From Euptelea pleiosperma (Eukaryota > Streptophyta > Magnoliopsida > Ranunculales > Eupteleaceae), in the NCBI GenBank assembly GCA_035048495.1, contig CM068546.1, positions 18,234,435 to 18,298,434 on the forward strand: a stretch of DNA of 64,000 nucleotides. Reading direction: 5' to 3'. This document shows positions 10,803-21,105 of this stretch, in pieces (within the stretch, counting starts at the first letter, position 1; every line of letters begins with the position of its first letter). Position numbers and translations under genes: made by a program. The notes under the pieces are model-generated. The model saw nothing but the letters and a program-made list of their open reading frames with translations, searched no databases and had not been told where the DNA came from.

Positions 10803-12717
10803 TGAAAGTAGGGTTTTTCCGTGTCGTCGAATTGGGAACCCTTGATTTCAACACAATTTGTAAAGATCCGAGGTTTTAATCCTACAAAAGTTATGCGATT
10901 TGTATAGGGATTCGTGTCGGATGTCGATCCGCACTCAGGATTAGGGTTAGTGCAATAAAGAACAATCAAACATGGAAATTGCTCATGAATACAGAGAGGT
11001 GAGAGTGATGATCACGAGATTAAAAACATAATATTTTAGAGACAAATTCTCTCTACAAATAAAAAAAAGACATGCATTAAACTAAAATTTCATTAATGTT
11101 CTAATCTTCCATTACATGGACTTGAATCATAGCAAAAGCATATGATAAACTACAAAGCTAAACTAAAAAGTAAGAGAATTGAAGTGAGATTAAGATAGAG
11201 AGAGAAATAGTATTCTAGAGAGAGAGCAACCTAAACTTAGAGAGAGAAAGAGAGATAGAGCTAGGAAATTAGAGAGAGAAGCTATGAGAGAGAAAAAGAG
11301 AAGGAAATATAGAGAAGATGAGAAGTACCTTTGGACTTCTTACCTATGGCGATAAGGATCGACCGGCATGAAGAAAGCAAACCCTGAGTAAATGATATGC
11401 TACCCAGTGCTTTGGAGGACTGTGGAAGATGCACGGTGGTGGTTGTGTTGGTGATCAAAGGCATGGCCGATTTGAAGGTTGTGAATGAGGACGAACTAGG
11501 GAACCCATGAGGAATGGAGATGGCACACTGCTGATAGGGCATGTGGAGAGGTAGGCTTGGGCAGTAGTTTTTGAGGGAGTATTGGAAATCGGAAGGAGAC
11601 CTGTGTGGTGGTGCTATGGAGAAGACGAAGTGTAGGTGGTCTTGGAGGCCATTGGGGCCTTAGTGGGAGGAAGGAGATGAGGTAGTAGATGACGGTGGTT
11701 GAAAGGAGGTGCAGCACGACTTGTTGCTACACTGGAGGGGCATTGAAGGTGCTGCAAGTTGGAGTGGGAATCCCGACCGGAGTTGCAGGTTAGCACCTCC
11801 TGTAGTGTTGCAAGTTTTTCTGGCAGTAATGGATACAGTGGGGCGAAGAGAGGATGCCCAAACCTGCAAGGGCACAGGTCTATAGCTCCATGGTGGAGTA
11901 GGTGTGGTATTGACCTCCTCTTTGTTGCTGGTGCGATAGAGTGGAGGCGCTACTACGTTGTGAGGGGCAACCGGCCTGAAGTGCAGGTTGAACTCAAGTT
12001 GAGAGGAGTGAAATGACGACGATCAGGTTTTGAGGGAGTTGATGGCCTGCAACTAAGGTTGTTGTGGTGTTATAGTTCGGCCATCAGGGTGGTACCGTGA
12101 GAGGTGATGACGAAGGGAGTTCGGCTTCAACACGGGGAGATAGAAGAAAGAGAAGGAGGATGAGATGGGGACGGCTAGGGTTTGCGAGCGAAGAGAGAAT
12201 GAGAGAGAACGACTAGCTAGGGTTGTGAATCCAAAAAAAGAAGAGATAATGAATTAGGGTTCGGTCTTCCCTTTTAATACCCCCATCAACGTTCATAAAA
12301 GGTATTCTACTTCATCTAGCCGTCCAAAAATTTCCTTGGACTCCCATATTCTATTCTAAAGGAAACTCATGAGTTTCTAAAAATATTAATCTTCATCCCC
12401 TTCTCATGTAACAAGATTCTCCTATTTAAAAAGATTATTTCCCCCATTTTTTTTGTGATGAAAAATTCTCATTCTAAAATTATTGTATTTTCCAAAAATT
12501 AATACCAACCCTTTGGTTTCCAAAGTATTACTCACCGTCCAAGATCCATTTTCAATACTTTTTGACAAAATTCAAACATTTTCTTTATGATAAAAATATT
12601 ATTTTTTTCTAAAATGTCTGCACCACTTTCTTTATGAATATTTCCTTTTGCATGAATCATGTTTTGCATTTGAACTTCTTTTCATACTCTAGATCCTCAA
12701 TTATTGTCCATTACTGT
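10803..12717 (-). mobile_element. Athila-like solo LTR (copy S), 3' part
   Basis: On the - strand this ends CCTACTTTCA at 10803 and carries the conserved palindromic box (near 10900-10930), the terminal intron signals and a CT/GA-rich leader, as in LTR A. It stops where the Tat-like element begins at 12718, and its 5' part resumes at 46474. The outer ends are flanked by ACAAA (10798-10802 and 47448-47452), so the two parts are one solo LTR of about 2.9 kb. It is more divergent than A, B and C and has lost the clear hairpins, so it is probably older. Confidence 0.8.
10882..11343 (-). other. Candidate LTR-embedded intron, copy S
   Basis: On the - strand the donor reads CCATAG/GTAAGAAG and the acceptor CTTTTGTAG/GATTAAAACC. 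About 80 bp remain to the LTR end. This is the counterpart of 2381-2810. A second donor-like AAAG/GTACTT lies near 11328. Confidence 0.55.
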
Positions 12718-13498
12718 TGTGGGGGAAAAATCTGGTGTCTTTGCCTGCACGATCCCCGAGGAAATGGACTGGTGGTTGGTAGACGAACTGTCCAGCGTGG
12801 TCGGCCGTGCTTTTGATGATCGTGAGAGGAATAGGCCGATTGGTGTCACGCCTTGCCTAGATTGGTTATCCATGATTGTCGTTGTGTCTCCGGTCGCCGT
12901 GGTACCTGCAAATCACACTCCGATGCTCAAGTCAGGATGGATCCAAATACTATAGGTCTTGTTCTTGATCCCTGTCTCTCTCTTTTTCCTATATTTTCGA
13001 TCCGTTCTTCATCGGATCTTCTCTCCTTTTATAGGGCTCTCAACAAGGAGCGCGTCGTCATTGAGGAGCCTGTAACCATCACTTCTTGATAACTGTTTCT
13101 GTTGTGTTCTTGGTCTGAGGGGAATGCTTCCCATAGGTGCCCTGCGAGACAACGTCTTGTTCGTCTAGGTTGAATCAGTGAGTATTTGTCACCCGTTTTG
13201 GATGTAGATTGTCGGATTACTTGTGCAAAGATATCCGACAAGCCCCATCTCCTGGTCGGATGACTTCATCATGCGTTTCGACAAGGACTATTATTTAGTC
13301 GGACGGCTTCGTCAGGTGTTCCGACAAGGTCCATCCTCTACTCGGACGGCTTCGTCAGGTGTTCCGACAAGGTCCATCCTCTAGTCGGATGGCTTCGTCA
13401 GGTCTTCCAACAAGGTCCATCATCTAGTCGGATGGCTTCGTCAGGTGTTCCGACAATGTCCATCCTCTAGTCGGGTAAAATCGTCAGATGTTCTGACA
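12718..13498 (-). repeat. 3' LTR of the Tat-like element
   Basis: It begins TGTGGGGGAAAAATC on the + strand and matches 45775-46473 along its length. On the coding (-) strand a TATAAAAG box lies at 13026-13033. The start of the LTR on the coding strand falls in the subrepeat array, so the boundary at 13498 may be off by one repeat unit. No clear polypurine tract is visible next to it. Confidence 0.75.
13240..13498. repeat. 43-bp subrepeats in the Tat 3' LTR (about six units)
   Basis: Units contain TCCGACAAGGTCCATCC and CTAGTCGGACGGCTTCGTC. The 5' LTR has about four units at the equivalent place (46300-46473), so the two LTRs of one element differ in copy number. Confidence 0.75.
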
Positions 13499-13640
13499 AG
13501 GTCCATCCTTGTCGGAACCAACCGTCGGACCGTTCAGGCATGCGAAACCAACCGTCTGAGGGAGACGTGTAATGATTTAGCATTTATTACGGGCTTTGCT
13601 AACGCTAAGAAGTGCCGGTGATAATGCCAGGCGCGGTTAT

Positions 13641-13648
13641 TATAAATA
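13641..13648 (+). promoter_or_regulatory. TATA box for the antisense ORF
   Basis: TATAAATA followed by CCCCTCGG lies between the 3' LTR and the antisense ORF, 246 bp before its first ATG (13887). A start about 30 bp downstream would give a leader containing the candidate intron 13764-13880. The element's LTR promoters face the other way, so this would be an independent promoter. Confidence 0.5.
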
Positions 13649-13763
13649 CCCCTCGGCTCAGTCATTTCTCATTTTTTACAAGCTCTGACCTTTGAAGGCG
13701 ATTTCTTCTCTTCCTCTTCTCCTTGATCTTTTTTACAACAAAGACCCTGCCGGTACTACGTCC

Positions 13764-13880
13764 GTGAGTATCCTTGGCTGGGACATCGTTGACCACTGGT
13801 CAAAAAAGATTTTTTACTTTCATTTTCCCCCTCTTCCTTTTCTCTTTACATTCCCCCTCTTATTTTTTCTTTTCACCAAG
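13764..13880 (+). other. Candidate 5' leader intron of the antisense ORF
   Basis: The donor is TCC/GTGAGT and the acceptor is CTTTTCACCAAG, six bases before ATG 13887. The interval is pyrimidine-rich. Removing it would leave a short leader. Confidence 0.4.
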
Positions 13881-14581
13881 ACCTACATGTCCAATTCCTC
13901 TGAGGATTTTTCCTTAGAGAAAGCTGAGGTAGTAGAGAACATTGTTATCGGAGAAGGCTTCTTCTCTGAAGTCCCTGAGGCAGACTCTTTTCGTGCCGCA
14001 ACCCTGATGGACCTTGCCAGGGTCTTGACTGACGATGCCGCCTCTTCCTCCTGTCCTTTTGTCTTCAGTGCGACCGCCGAGGTGGACGATGGTTGTGTGA
14101 GCTTGTACAAGAGTTACGACATCTCTCCCCGTCTCCGTCTTAGGAAGGGTCGCTTCCTTGTAGAACCTCTCCCTAACAGGGAGATTAGTATCAGCGAGGA
14201 GCAGTTGGAAGGGGGGCTGTCCTTCCGGCTGTCCCCCATTGCCAGGTCTCTGCTTGTTTTTTTACAACACAGCCCCTGGCCAAATGCACCCCAATACCTA
14301 GAGGATAATCTTTAGGATTGACTCCATATGTGCCCTTAGGGATCATTCCATTGGTCTGTTGGAGATGGACTGCGCCTACTCATTGAAGCGCACTCCATAT
14401 TCCGACTACATCTATAGTCTGTCGGTTAGGTCGGATCCCTTCCGGATGTTCGAAGACCTTCCGGACTGTCACAAGGGATGGCCCGACAGGGCCCTAGTTG
14501 TCTCTGGACCATGGGATGACACTGGCCAAGCTTATCAAAGTCCCCTAATTGGCCCCGTCCGGTCGAGTTTTAATCGGGCAG

Positions 14582-14670
14582 GTAGGCCGTTTAGGTTTAT
14601 CTTTGCCTTGTCGTATATCGTACAGATTATTTTGTCAGTTCACTCATTTCATCATTTTTTCCTTTTGCAG
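14582..14670 (+). other. Intron in the antisense ORF
   Basis: The donor is GGGCAG/GTAGGCC and the acceptor is CCTTTTGCAG/AGAACG, 89 bp apart with a T-rich 3' half. The exons before and after join in one frame through a split GAG codon, and no open frame links them otherwise. Confidence 0.65.
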
Positions 14671-15383
14671 AGAACGTGAAGTCCTCGGGCACGCATGCCA
14701 AAGTAATTGTTGACAGGGTACTGAATTTGGTTGCTTCCGTCCCGCTCACCTACCATTTCTGGTTCGAAGAGGTTCGGCTGAGCACCCGCAACAGAAGTAT
14801 GGCAGCCGCGAGGGCAGGGGTGATTCCGATGTCTCAGGTCGAGGTTGCTAGCACTGACTCTGTTCCCATCCTAGCCGTTCCTCTGACCTGTGCCTACCCT
14901 GTCATGGACGATCACGGGAAGAAGAAGAACCCAATATCACGGAAGAGGAAGCATCATGATACTTATCGCCACTCGAAGAGGGGCTTCCAGGCTTATGATC
15001 TGCTTGCCTCAGTGGCTGGGGCGGCAGGGGCGCAGATCCCTTTTGGAGAGGGCTCTTATCGGCAGGCTCCCCCCATTCCTCCAACTATCGCGGATGTGCC
15101 TCCGTCCAGGCTGTCTGTGCGAGTCAACCTAGACGAGGAGCCGGAGCCCTTCGGGCGGGGTTCTGAGGCCGTTCCTCTGGAGCAAGCGTTGGCCCTTCCT
15201 TTCTCTATCCCAGCCTTCTTCACTCCTCTCGGTCATCCCATTACTGAGGGCCACTCCCTCTTCGACCCTCATGTTGCCATGAGGTTGATCGACATGCTCT
15301 CATTGCCGAGAGATCGACAACGTTATGAGAGCATAATATAGCCGACTTAGGCTTACGAAGGCCTGAGCAAATCTTTTGCCGAG

Positions 15384-15467
15384 GTAACTCCTTTTCCTTT
15401 CTTTTTCCTTTTTTTGTCTCATTTTGAATGATTCTTGTTTCTGACAAGCTTCTCCGTGTGTTTGCAG
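15384..15467 (+). other. Second coding intron in the antisense ORF
   Basis: The donor is GCCGAG/GTAACT and the acceptor is GTGTTTGCAG/GGCATC, 84 bp with a long CT-rich stretch. The frame before the donor (KSFAE) continues into GITAFLGLKDF after the acceptor. Confidence 0.65.
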
Positions 15468-15866
15468 GGCATCACGGCCTTCCTCGGCCTGAAGGACTTC
15501 GTTTCCTTCCTCCTGAACTGGTGCGACCAGTAGGACACCGAGGTTCTTCACCAAAGGGAGAGGGCAGACCAGGCGATCTCTCGGCTAGCGAATGCCTCTC
15601 AGAACCTGGAGGTGTTGAACTTGAAGCTCTAGGCCAGGAAAGACGATCTTGCCAAGGCTCAGGAGGCTTGCCAGGTCGCCGAGAGGAAGTCTGCGGATGT
15701 TTGCTTGGCCTGGGAGGCCTTAGACACGAAGAGGGCCGCTACCGAGGAGGCCCTAAGCAAGATGAGGGATACTCTGGAGCTGGTACATGAAAGTAGGGTT
15801 TTTCCGCGTCGTTGGTTACGGAAACCCTAACTTCAACACATTTTTAATTGATCCGAGACATTTAAC

Positions 15867-16215
15867 CTATAAAATGGGCAATTTTGCACAGTGACTCATG
15901 TCGGATGTCGATCCGCACTTGGAGTTAGCCGGGTTAGCATAATCAGGAACATGAAATGACAGAACATTCCAAGAAATAATAGATAAAAATAAACTTCATC
16001 ATTCAGTGATCAAAATGTCTATTACAATGCTTGAATCGAAAATAAAATAAAATAAGATAAACTAAAAAGCTGTTTTAAAGAAGAAAATTCTAAAGAGAGT
16101 TAGAGAGAGAAAATGGAGAGGACTTTAGAGAGAGAAACTGTAGAAAAATTATAGAGTTAGAGATCCAAAGTTCTAGAAATAAAGAGAGAACATAGATAGA
16201 GAAAGCCAGCTTTAC
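15867..16215 (-). other. Candidate LTR-embedded intron, copy B
   Basis: On the - strand the donor is CAATCCAAG/GTAAAG and the acceptor is CCATTTTATAG/GTTAAATG. It is the counterpart of 2381-2810, 349 bp long, with GCTAAC branch-like words near the acceptor. Confidence 0.5.
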
Positions 16216-16253
16216 CTTGGATTGCTTTTGAAGACCGGCGATGAGAGTGACCC

Positions 16254-16744
16254 TGTCACGGCCCCAAATCCGATATTAGGTCATATCAACCTTTCTCGTA
16301 TCTTGAGGCGTGATCTGATCATACAAACGCACAGTTAAACAAAATTGGTATCACGATGCAGCGGAAATACACCGGATAATTTTTTTTTTTCATTTTGTTT
16401 AAACAATTCATAAGACGAAACGCACTTCATTGACACATTAATAATGTTAGAGGATGTCTTACTTCAAACAAAACCGTAATATGCCCATCCAAAAGAAAAC
16501 ATTATATATATATCGTACTCCCAAATACATGTTACTAAACGGTCAAAGGACATACATAACTCATGTATCCTTCTACAAGATAGAAGAATTAAACAAAATA
16601 TAACATCGTCAAAAGCACAAGTCTATCAACAGAAATGCTGGAAGCATCAGTCCAACTTCCCCTTATCATTTCCTGAAAACAAAACATTTTAAAACGATAA
16701 GCTAGGGCCCAGTAAGTACATTCCTCATGCGTAAAATCTACTTA
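16254..16744 (-). repeat. Truncated 3' LTR of the chromovirus
   Basis: It matches 19529-20019 of the 5' LTR, then ends at the pol junction. The last 24 bp word (16708-16731, starting CCCAGTAAGTACATT) is repeated at 16747-16770 on the pol side of the junction, a sign of templated repair at the deletion. Confidence 0.85.
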
Positions 16745-19311
16745 GTCCCAGTAAGTACATTCCTCATGCGCAAAAGCGATCACCTTCCCATTCTGCATCA
16801 AGACACAACCTAGTCCCTTCAATGATGCATCACTGTAAATGACAAAGCCCCCCTCATTAGACGGAATTGTCAGAACAGGTGATGTAGTTAGACGAGTCTT
16901 CAGATCTTCAAAGGCAGAAGAACACTTCTCGTCCCACTCGAACTTTACACCCTTCCGTATGAGGCGTGTCATCGGGGTAGCAATGCTGGAGAATCCATCA
17001 ATGAACCTCCGATAGTAGCCCGCCAAACCCAGGAAACTCTGAATTTCAGTAACACTGCTCGGCGGCTCCCAGTAACCTTAGACGGATCAACTGAGATTCC
17101 CTCCCCGGAAATAACATGACCCAAGAACTTTACATCCTCTTGCCAGAATTCACATTTACTGAACTTGGCATAGAGTCGATGATCTCTCAACGTCTGTAGG
17201 GCTAGTCGCAGATGCTGCTCATGCTGTTCTTGAGTCCGTGAGTAGATCAGGATATCATCAATAAAGACGATGATGAACTGATCGAGGTACAATCGGAAGA
17301 TTCGGTTCATCAGATCCATGAATGCGGCTGGAGCATTCGTCAATCCGAATGGCATGACTAGAAATTCATAATGGCCATACCGTGTCTGAAATGCTGTCTT
17401 CGAGATATCCTCATCTTTCACTCTTAGCTGATGATACCCAGACCTCAAGTCTATCTTCGAAAAGTAATGGGCTCCCCTCAACTGGTCAAATAGATCATCA
17501 ATCCGCGGCAAAGGGTATTTATTCTTCACCGTGACCTTGTTGATTTGTCTGTAGTCGATGCACATCCTCAAGGAACCGTCTTTCTTCTTCACGAACAGGA
17601 CCGGAGCGCCCCAAGGGGAGACACTTGGTCTTATGAAGCCCTTAGTTCCTAAGTCTTCCACCTGAACCTTCAGTTCCTTGAGCTCTGCAGGTGCCATTCT
17701 GTATGGCGCCTTAGAAATAGGTGAAGTCCCTGGCATAAGCTCAATGGAAAACTCAACTTCTCTCTTTGGAGGCAATCCTGGTAGTTCCTCTGGAAAGATA
17801 TCCTTGAACTCACTAACTACAGGAATCTGCTCCATTTGTACCCTCTTGCTCTCTTCCCCCTCTAGAAAGGCAAGGAAACTAGTACAATCGGCCCGACGTT
17901 TCTTATAAACACGTAAGGCCGATACTACTGATGCATGGGGTGATAATTTTGCACCCACAAACTGAAAAGGAGACTGTCCCGGTATCTGGAACGTCACCCT
18001 CTTCGCATAACAATCCACTGTCGCATGATATGCTGACAGCCAGTCCATCCCAAGAATAACGTCCACATCCGTCATCTCTAATAGGATCAAGTCAGCAATC
18101 AAATCATGATCTCCTATCCGAATCAAACAATTCTTACACATTTGATCTACAATACAGTTCCCTCCTAGAGGTGTAGATATAGTAAGCGTAAAATCTAATG
18201 ACTCGAATTCAAAGCCTAAAGCATATGCAAATGTAATAGATACAAAAGAATGGGTAGAACCCGAATCAATCAACACTTTAGCATACAAGTGTGAGATCAG
18301 AATAGTACCTTCTACCACATTCTTGGATGCACTCGCATCCTGCCGTGTAATGGCAAAGACTCGCCCCGGTATATTCGGCCTCTGAGTATTGTCCGCAGGC
18401 TTCTGATATGGTGCACGAGGGCAGTGCCTCTGTAAGTGTCCTACACCATTGCAGTTGTAACAACGCCTATCTGCTCGCACAATCTGATTAGGAGGGGCGG
18501 AGTTGATCGGGTATGCAGCAATGGTAGGAACAGATAACTTCGGCTTCTTAGTTGAATCCGAATATCTCTGGGGAGCAGTAGGTGCAACTCGACCCTTTCC
18601 CTTAGGATCTGTACGATCCTTCAGGAAATCGCTGGTATCCTTCTCCAGCGCCAATGCCATCTCTACGGTGGTGGCATACACATGAATCAACTGACCCACA
18701 ATCATCCTCCTAATTCCAGACTTGAGGCCCGCCTGAAATCTCTTCGCCTTTCTCTCCTCTGTCGAGATGATGTGTGGTGCATAAGCTGCCAACCGATCAA
18801 ACTGGGTCACATACTGTGCCACAGTCATGGAACCCTGCTCGAGGGCCAAGAAGTCTGCCTCGAGCTGATCTCGGACAGAAACGGGGAAGTACTTCTCCAA
18901 AAATAGTCCCCTAAACTCTTCCCATGTGAGGACCACATCGTCTCTCATGGAACGCACCATGTCCCACCAAGTCATAGCATCGCCCTTCAACATAAAGGTG
19001 GCCAACTCCACCTTACGGTCCTCAGGGCATCTCATAGCCCGAAAAATCCTATCTACCTCACGTAACCACCCCTCGGCTTCCATTGGTTCAGGAAGACCTC
19101 TGAACTCCGGCGCTCGTAGTCGTTGGAACTCTCGCAAACTATCGTCCGGACGAGCACGAGCTGGCTCGGGACGAACCTCCTGAACATGCCGGTCCAAGGC
19201 AGCAGTGATATGACCCAAAGCCGTGTAAACGCCGGCTAACTGAGCTTCCGCACCTACCTCTGGAGTAGGCGTACGTGAGGTATTCTTACCTCTGCTTCTT
19301 CCACTTCTCAT
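16742..19311 (-). pseudogene. Chromovirus gag-pol (gag, protease, RT, partial RNase H)
   Basis: I chose the ATG at 19309-19311 ([10 protein letters not shown]) because it follows the PBS region directly and matches the basic start of this family; the open frame extends 13 codons further without support. Counting from 19350, gag lies at about residues 70-240, a CCHC knuckle [14 protein letters not shown] at about 297-310, protease LIDSGSTHS near 361, and RT with [20 protein letters not shown] and the catalytic FIDDILIYS near 696. A small deletion with frameshift near 17055-17075 separates RT from the next piece (GLAGYYRRF to the RNase H start). The RNase H reads [15 protein letters not shown] and then stops at the truncation. 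A normal element of this type has about 1,500 residues, so close to half is lost. Gag, protease and RT look otherwise undamaged. Confidence 0.9.
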
Positions 19312-19513
19312 TGCCTTTATAACAAAAGGACGAGTTAGGGACGTGCACAATAAATAGTTTTAAAAATAACAAGGAATCATATTATGATGTTCTTTATCTT
19401 GTTAGTTCTTCATTCGTAAGGTTGTATTATGATCTTAATTAATATATGATTTGATGAAAATGTATTATTCAATTTGGCTAAGTTACTATGTTTCCGAGGA
19501 CTTGTAACCTAAA

Positions 19514-19525
19514 GCTCTGATACCA
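19514..19525 (-). promoter_or_regulatory. Chromovirus primer binding site
   Basis: On the - strand TGGTATCAGAGC follows the LTR end after three bases. This word is complementary to the 3' end of initiator methionine tRNA, the usual chromovirus primer. Confidence 0.9.
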
Positions 19526-20345
19526 AGCTGTCACGCCCCCAAATCCGATATTAGGTCATATCGACCTTTCTCGTAGCTTGAGGCGCGATCTGATCATACA
19601 AACGCACAGTTAAACAAAATTGGTATCACGATGCAGCGGAAATACACCGGATAATTTTTTTTTTCATTTTGTTTAAACAATTCATAAGACGAAACGCACT
19701 TCATTGACACATTAATAATGTTAGAGGATGTCTTACTTCAAACAAAACCGTAATATGCCCATCCAAAAGAAAACATTGTATATATATCGTACTCCCAAAT
19801 ACATGTTACTAAACGGTCAAAGGACCTACATAACTCATGTATCCTTCTACAAGATAGAAGAATTAAACAAAATATAACATCGTCAAAAGCACAAGTCTAT
19901 CAACAGAAATGCTGGAAGCATCAGTCCAACTTCCCCTTATCATTTCCTGAAAACAAAACATTTTAAAACGATGAGCTAGGGCCCAGTAAGTACATTCCTC
20001 ATGCGTAAAATCCACTTAAATCAGCGACTTTTGTTTATTTTAAAACAAATACAATTTGCAAATGTATTTCACATGTAATTCGATAAAACTCAACTTTCCA
20101 TCAATTACTTACGTATAACTTCAAATACAATGAAGTCTTTTCATATAATAGTCAACCTTTATCTTATCGGAATACCCGTGACTATTTCTATAAAGTCAAA
20201 CTATCAATTCTGATGTATTTCGTACCAACATTCCATCGGTCCTAGTGTACGATGTCAACACTTCTAGTCCATAAGTAAACTCCCTAATGTGCACACTAAT
20301 TGTTTCATTAGGTATCCTCTCTCCGGATTCCCTAATTTTCTTTTA

Positions 20346-20505
20346 GGTATAAATACCCGAGGGGTCTCATGAATGAGACAACGCCTCTTCTTTAGGGGAC
20401 TGGAACCCCAAGGGGTCTTAAGGAAATAAGACAACGCCTGATGCTTTAGGGGACTAAAACCCCAAGGGGTCTCAAAGAAATGAGACAACGCCTGATTCCA
20501 ACTAA
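20346..20505. repeat. Tandem hairpin-type repeats in the chromovirus LTR
   Basis: Three units of about 60 bp carry ACCCCAAGGGGTCT and GAGACAACGCCTGAT, each with a CCCC/GGGG dyad. Similar CCCC/GGGG dyads occur in the LTRs near 4480 and 48720, so this is a family feature of the transcribed LTR part. Confidence 0.7.
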
Positions 20506-21089
20506 TCTGCTATTCCACATTCCCAATCACGTTCTTATTCATGTCATCAATCGTATTTATATGCATAAAATAATAATATTTGTAGAAACATCTTTACATG
20601 CATAGCATTCCTATTTTTGCATTTTGAAACTAAAAATAAGAACATTTAAGCCCTATTAATATCTTAGAAAACGAATACATAAAACGGATGAAAAATGCAT
20701 ATATCTCATTTTAAATGAATTTGAGCATGACTTCATCCAACTAAATAGATTACACATGTTCTCATCTATCATAATTTCATGCTTTTAAGATTACAAGAAA
20801 TTATCAATGCATTTACACATTTTATGTGGAAAATACAAGAATTGGGATTTTTCCTTGCTAAAATTTAACAGATAACAAGAATAGCATTTTCAGACATTTT
20901 CCCCAAAAATAATAGAATTTTCTAGAATTTTTCTACAATATTCTGTGAATTTTCTACTATTTAAAAAAAAAATAAAAATAAAAATAATATTTATAAATAA
21001 ATAAATAAATAAATAATAATTAATCAATTAAATAAATAAATAAATAATAATTAATTAATTAAATAAATAAAGGCATAAAATAAATAACT

Positions 21090-21105
21090 ATGTACTTACC
21101 AGTGA
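21090..21105 (-). promoter_or_regulatory. Splice-donor-like site in the chromovirus leader
   Basis: On the - strand CACTG/GTAAGTACAT lies about 240 bp after the TATA box. An acceptor-like TTGTTATAAAG/GCAATG is present at the gag ATG (about 19313), preceded by CTAAC. Splicing would bring the gag ATG next to the capped leader. This is inference from consensus. Confidence 0.4.

Larger units (their letters stand above)
13887..15786 (+). pseudogene. Antisense ORF of the Tat-like element, 5' part (transposase_28-like, PF04195 type)
   Basis: The protein has the layout of the plant family called putative gypsy-type transposon domain: an acidic N-terminus starting MSNSSEDFSL, a domain around the PNTWRI-type motif (here broken), a basic linker with KKKNPISRKRKHH, and a C-terminal charged coiled coil. 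It runs opposite to gag-pol. Reading needs two introns (14582-14670 and 15384-15467), both of which keep the frame. It is dead in this copy: a frameshift and a TAG lie near 14275-14300, with further in-frame stops near 15342-15355, 15530 and 15630. The Athila-like insertion at 15787 interrupts the coiled coil, and the ORF resumes at 26712. The role of these antisense proteins is unknown. The PF04195 assignment is from memory of the motif pattern and not from a search. Confidence 0.65.

Noticed and set aside
12704..13089. Frames covering the Tat LTR start
   Set aside because: The same sequence is the LTR repeated at 45775, and the frames are not kept between the two copies.
13692..13886. Extension of the antisense ORF upstream of ATG 13887
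   Set aside because: It would need a TTG start and reads through a stretch with donor and acceptor signals and hydrophobic T-rich sequence, which fits a leader intron better.
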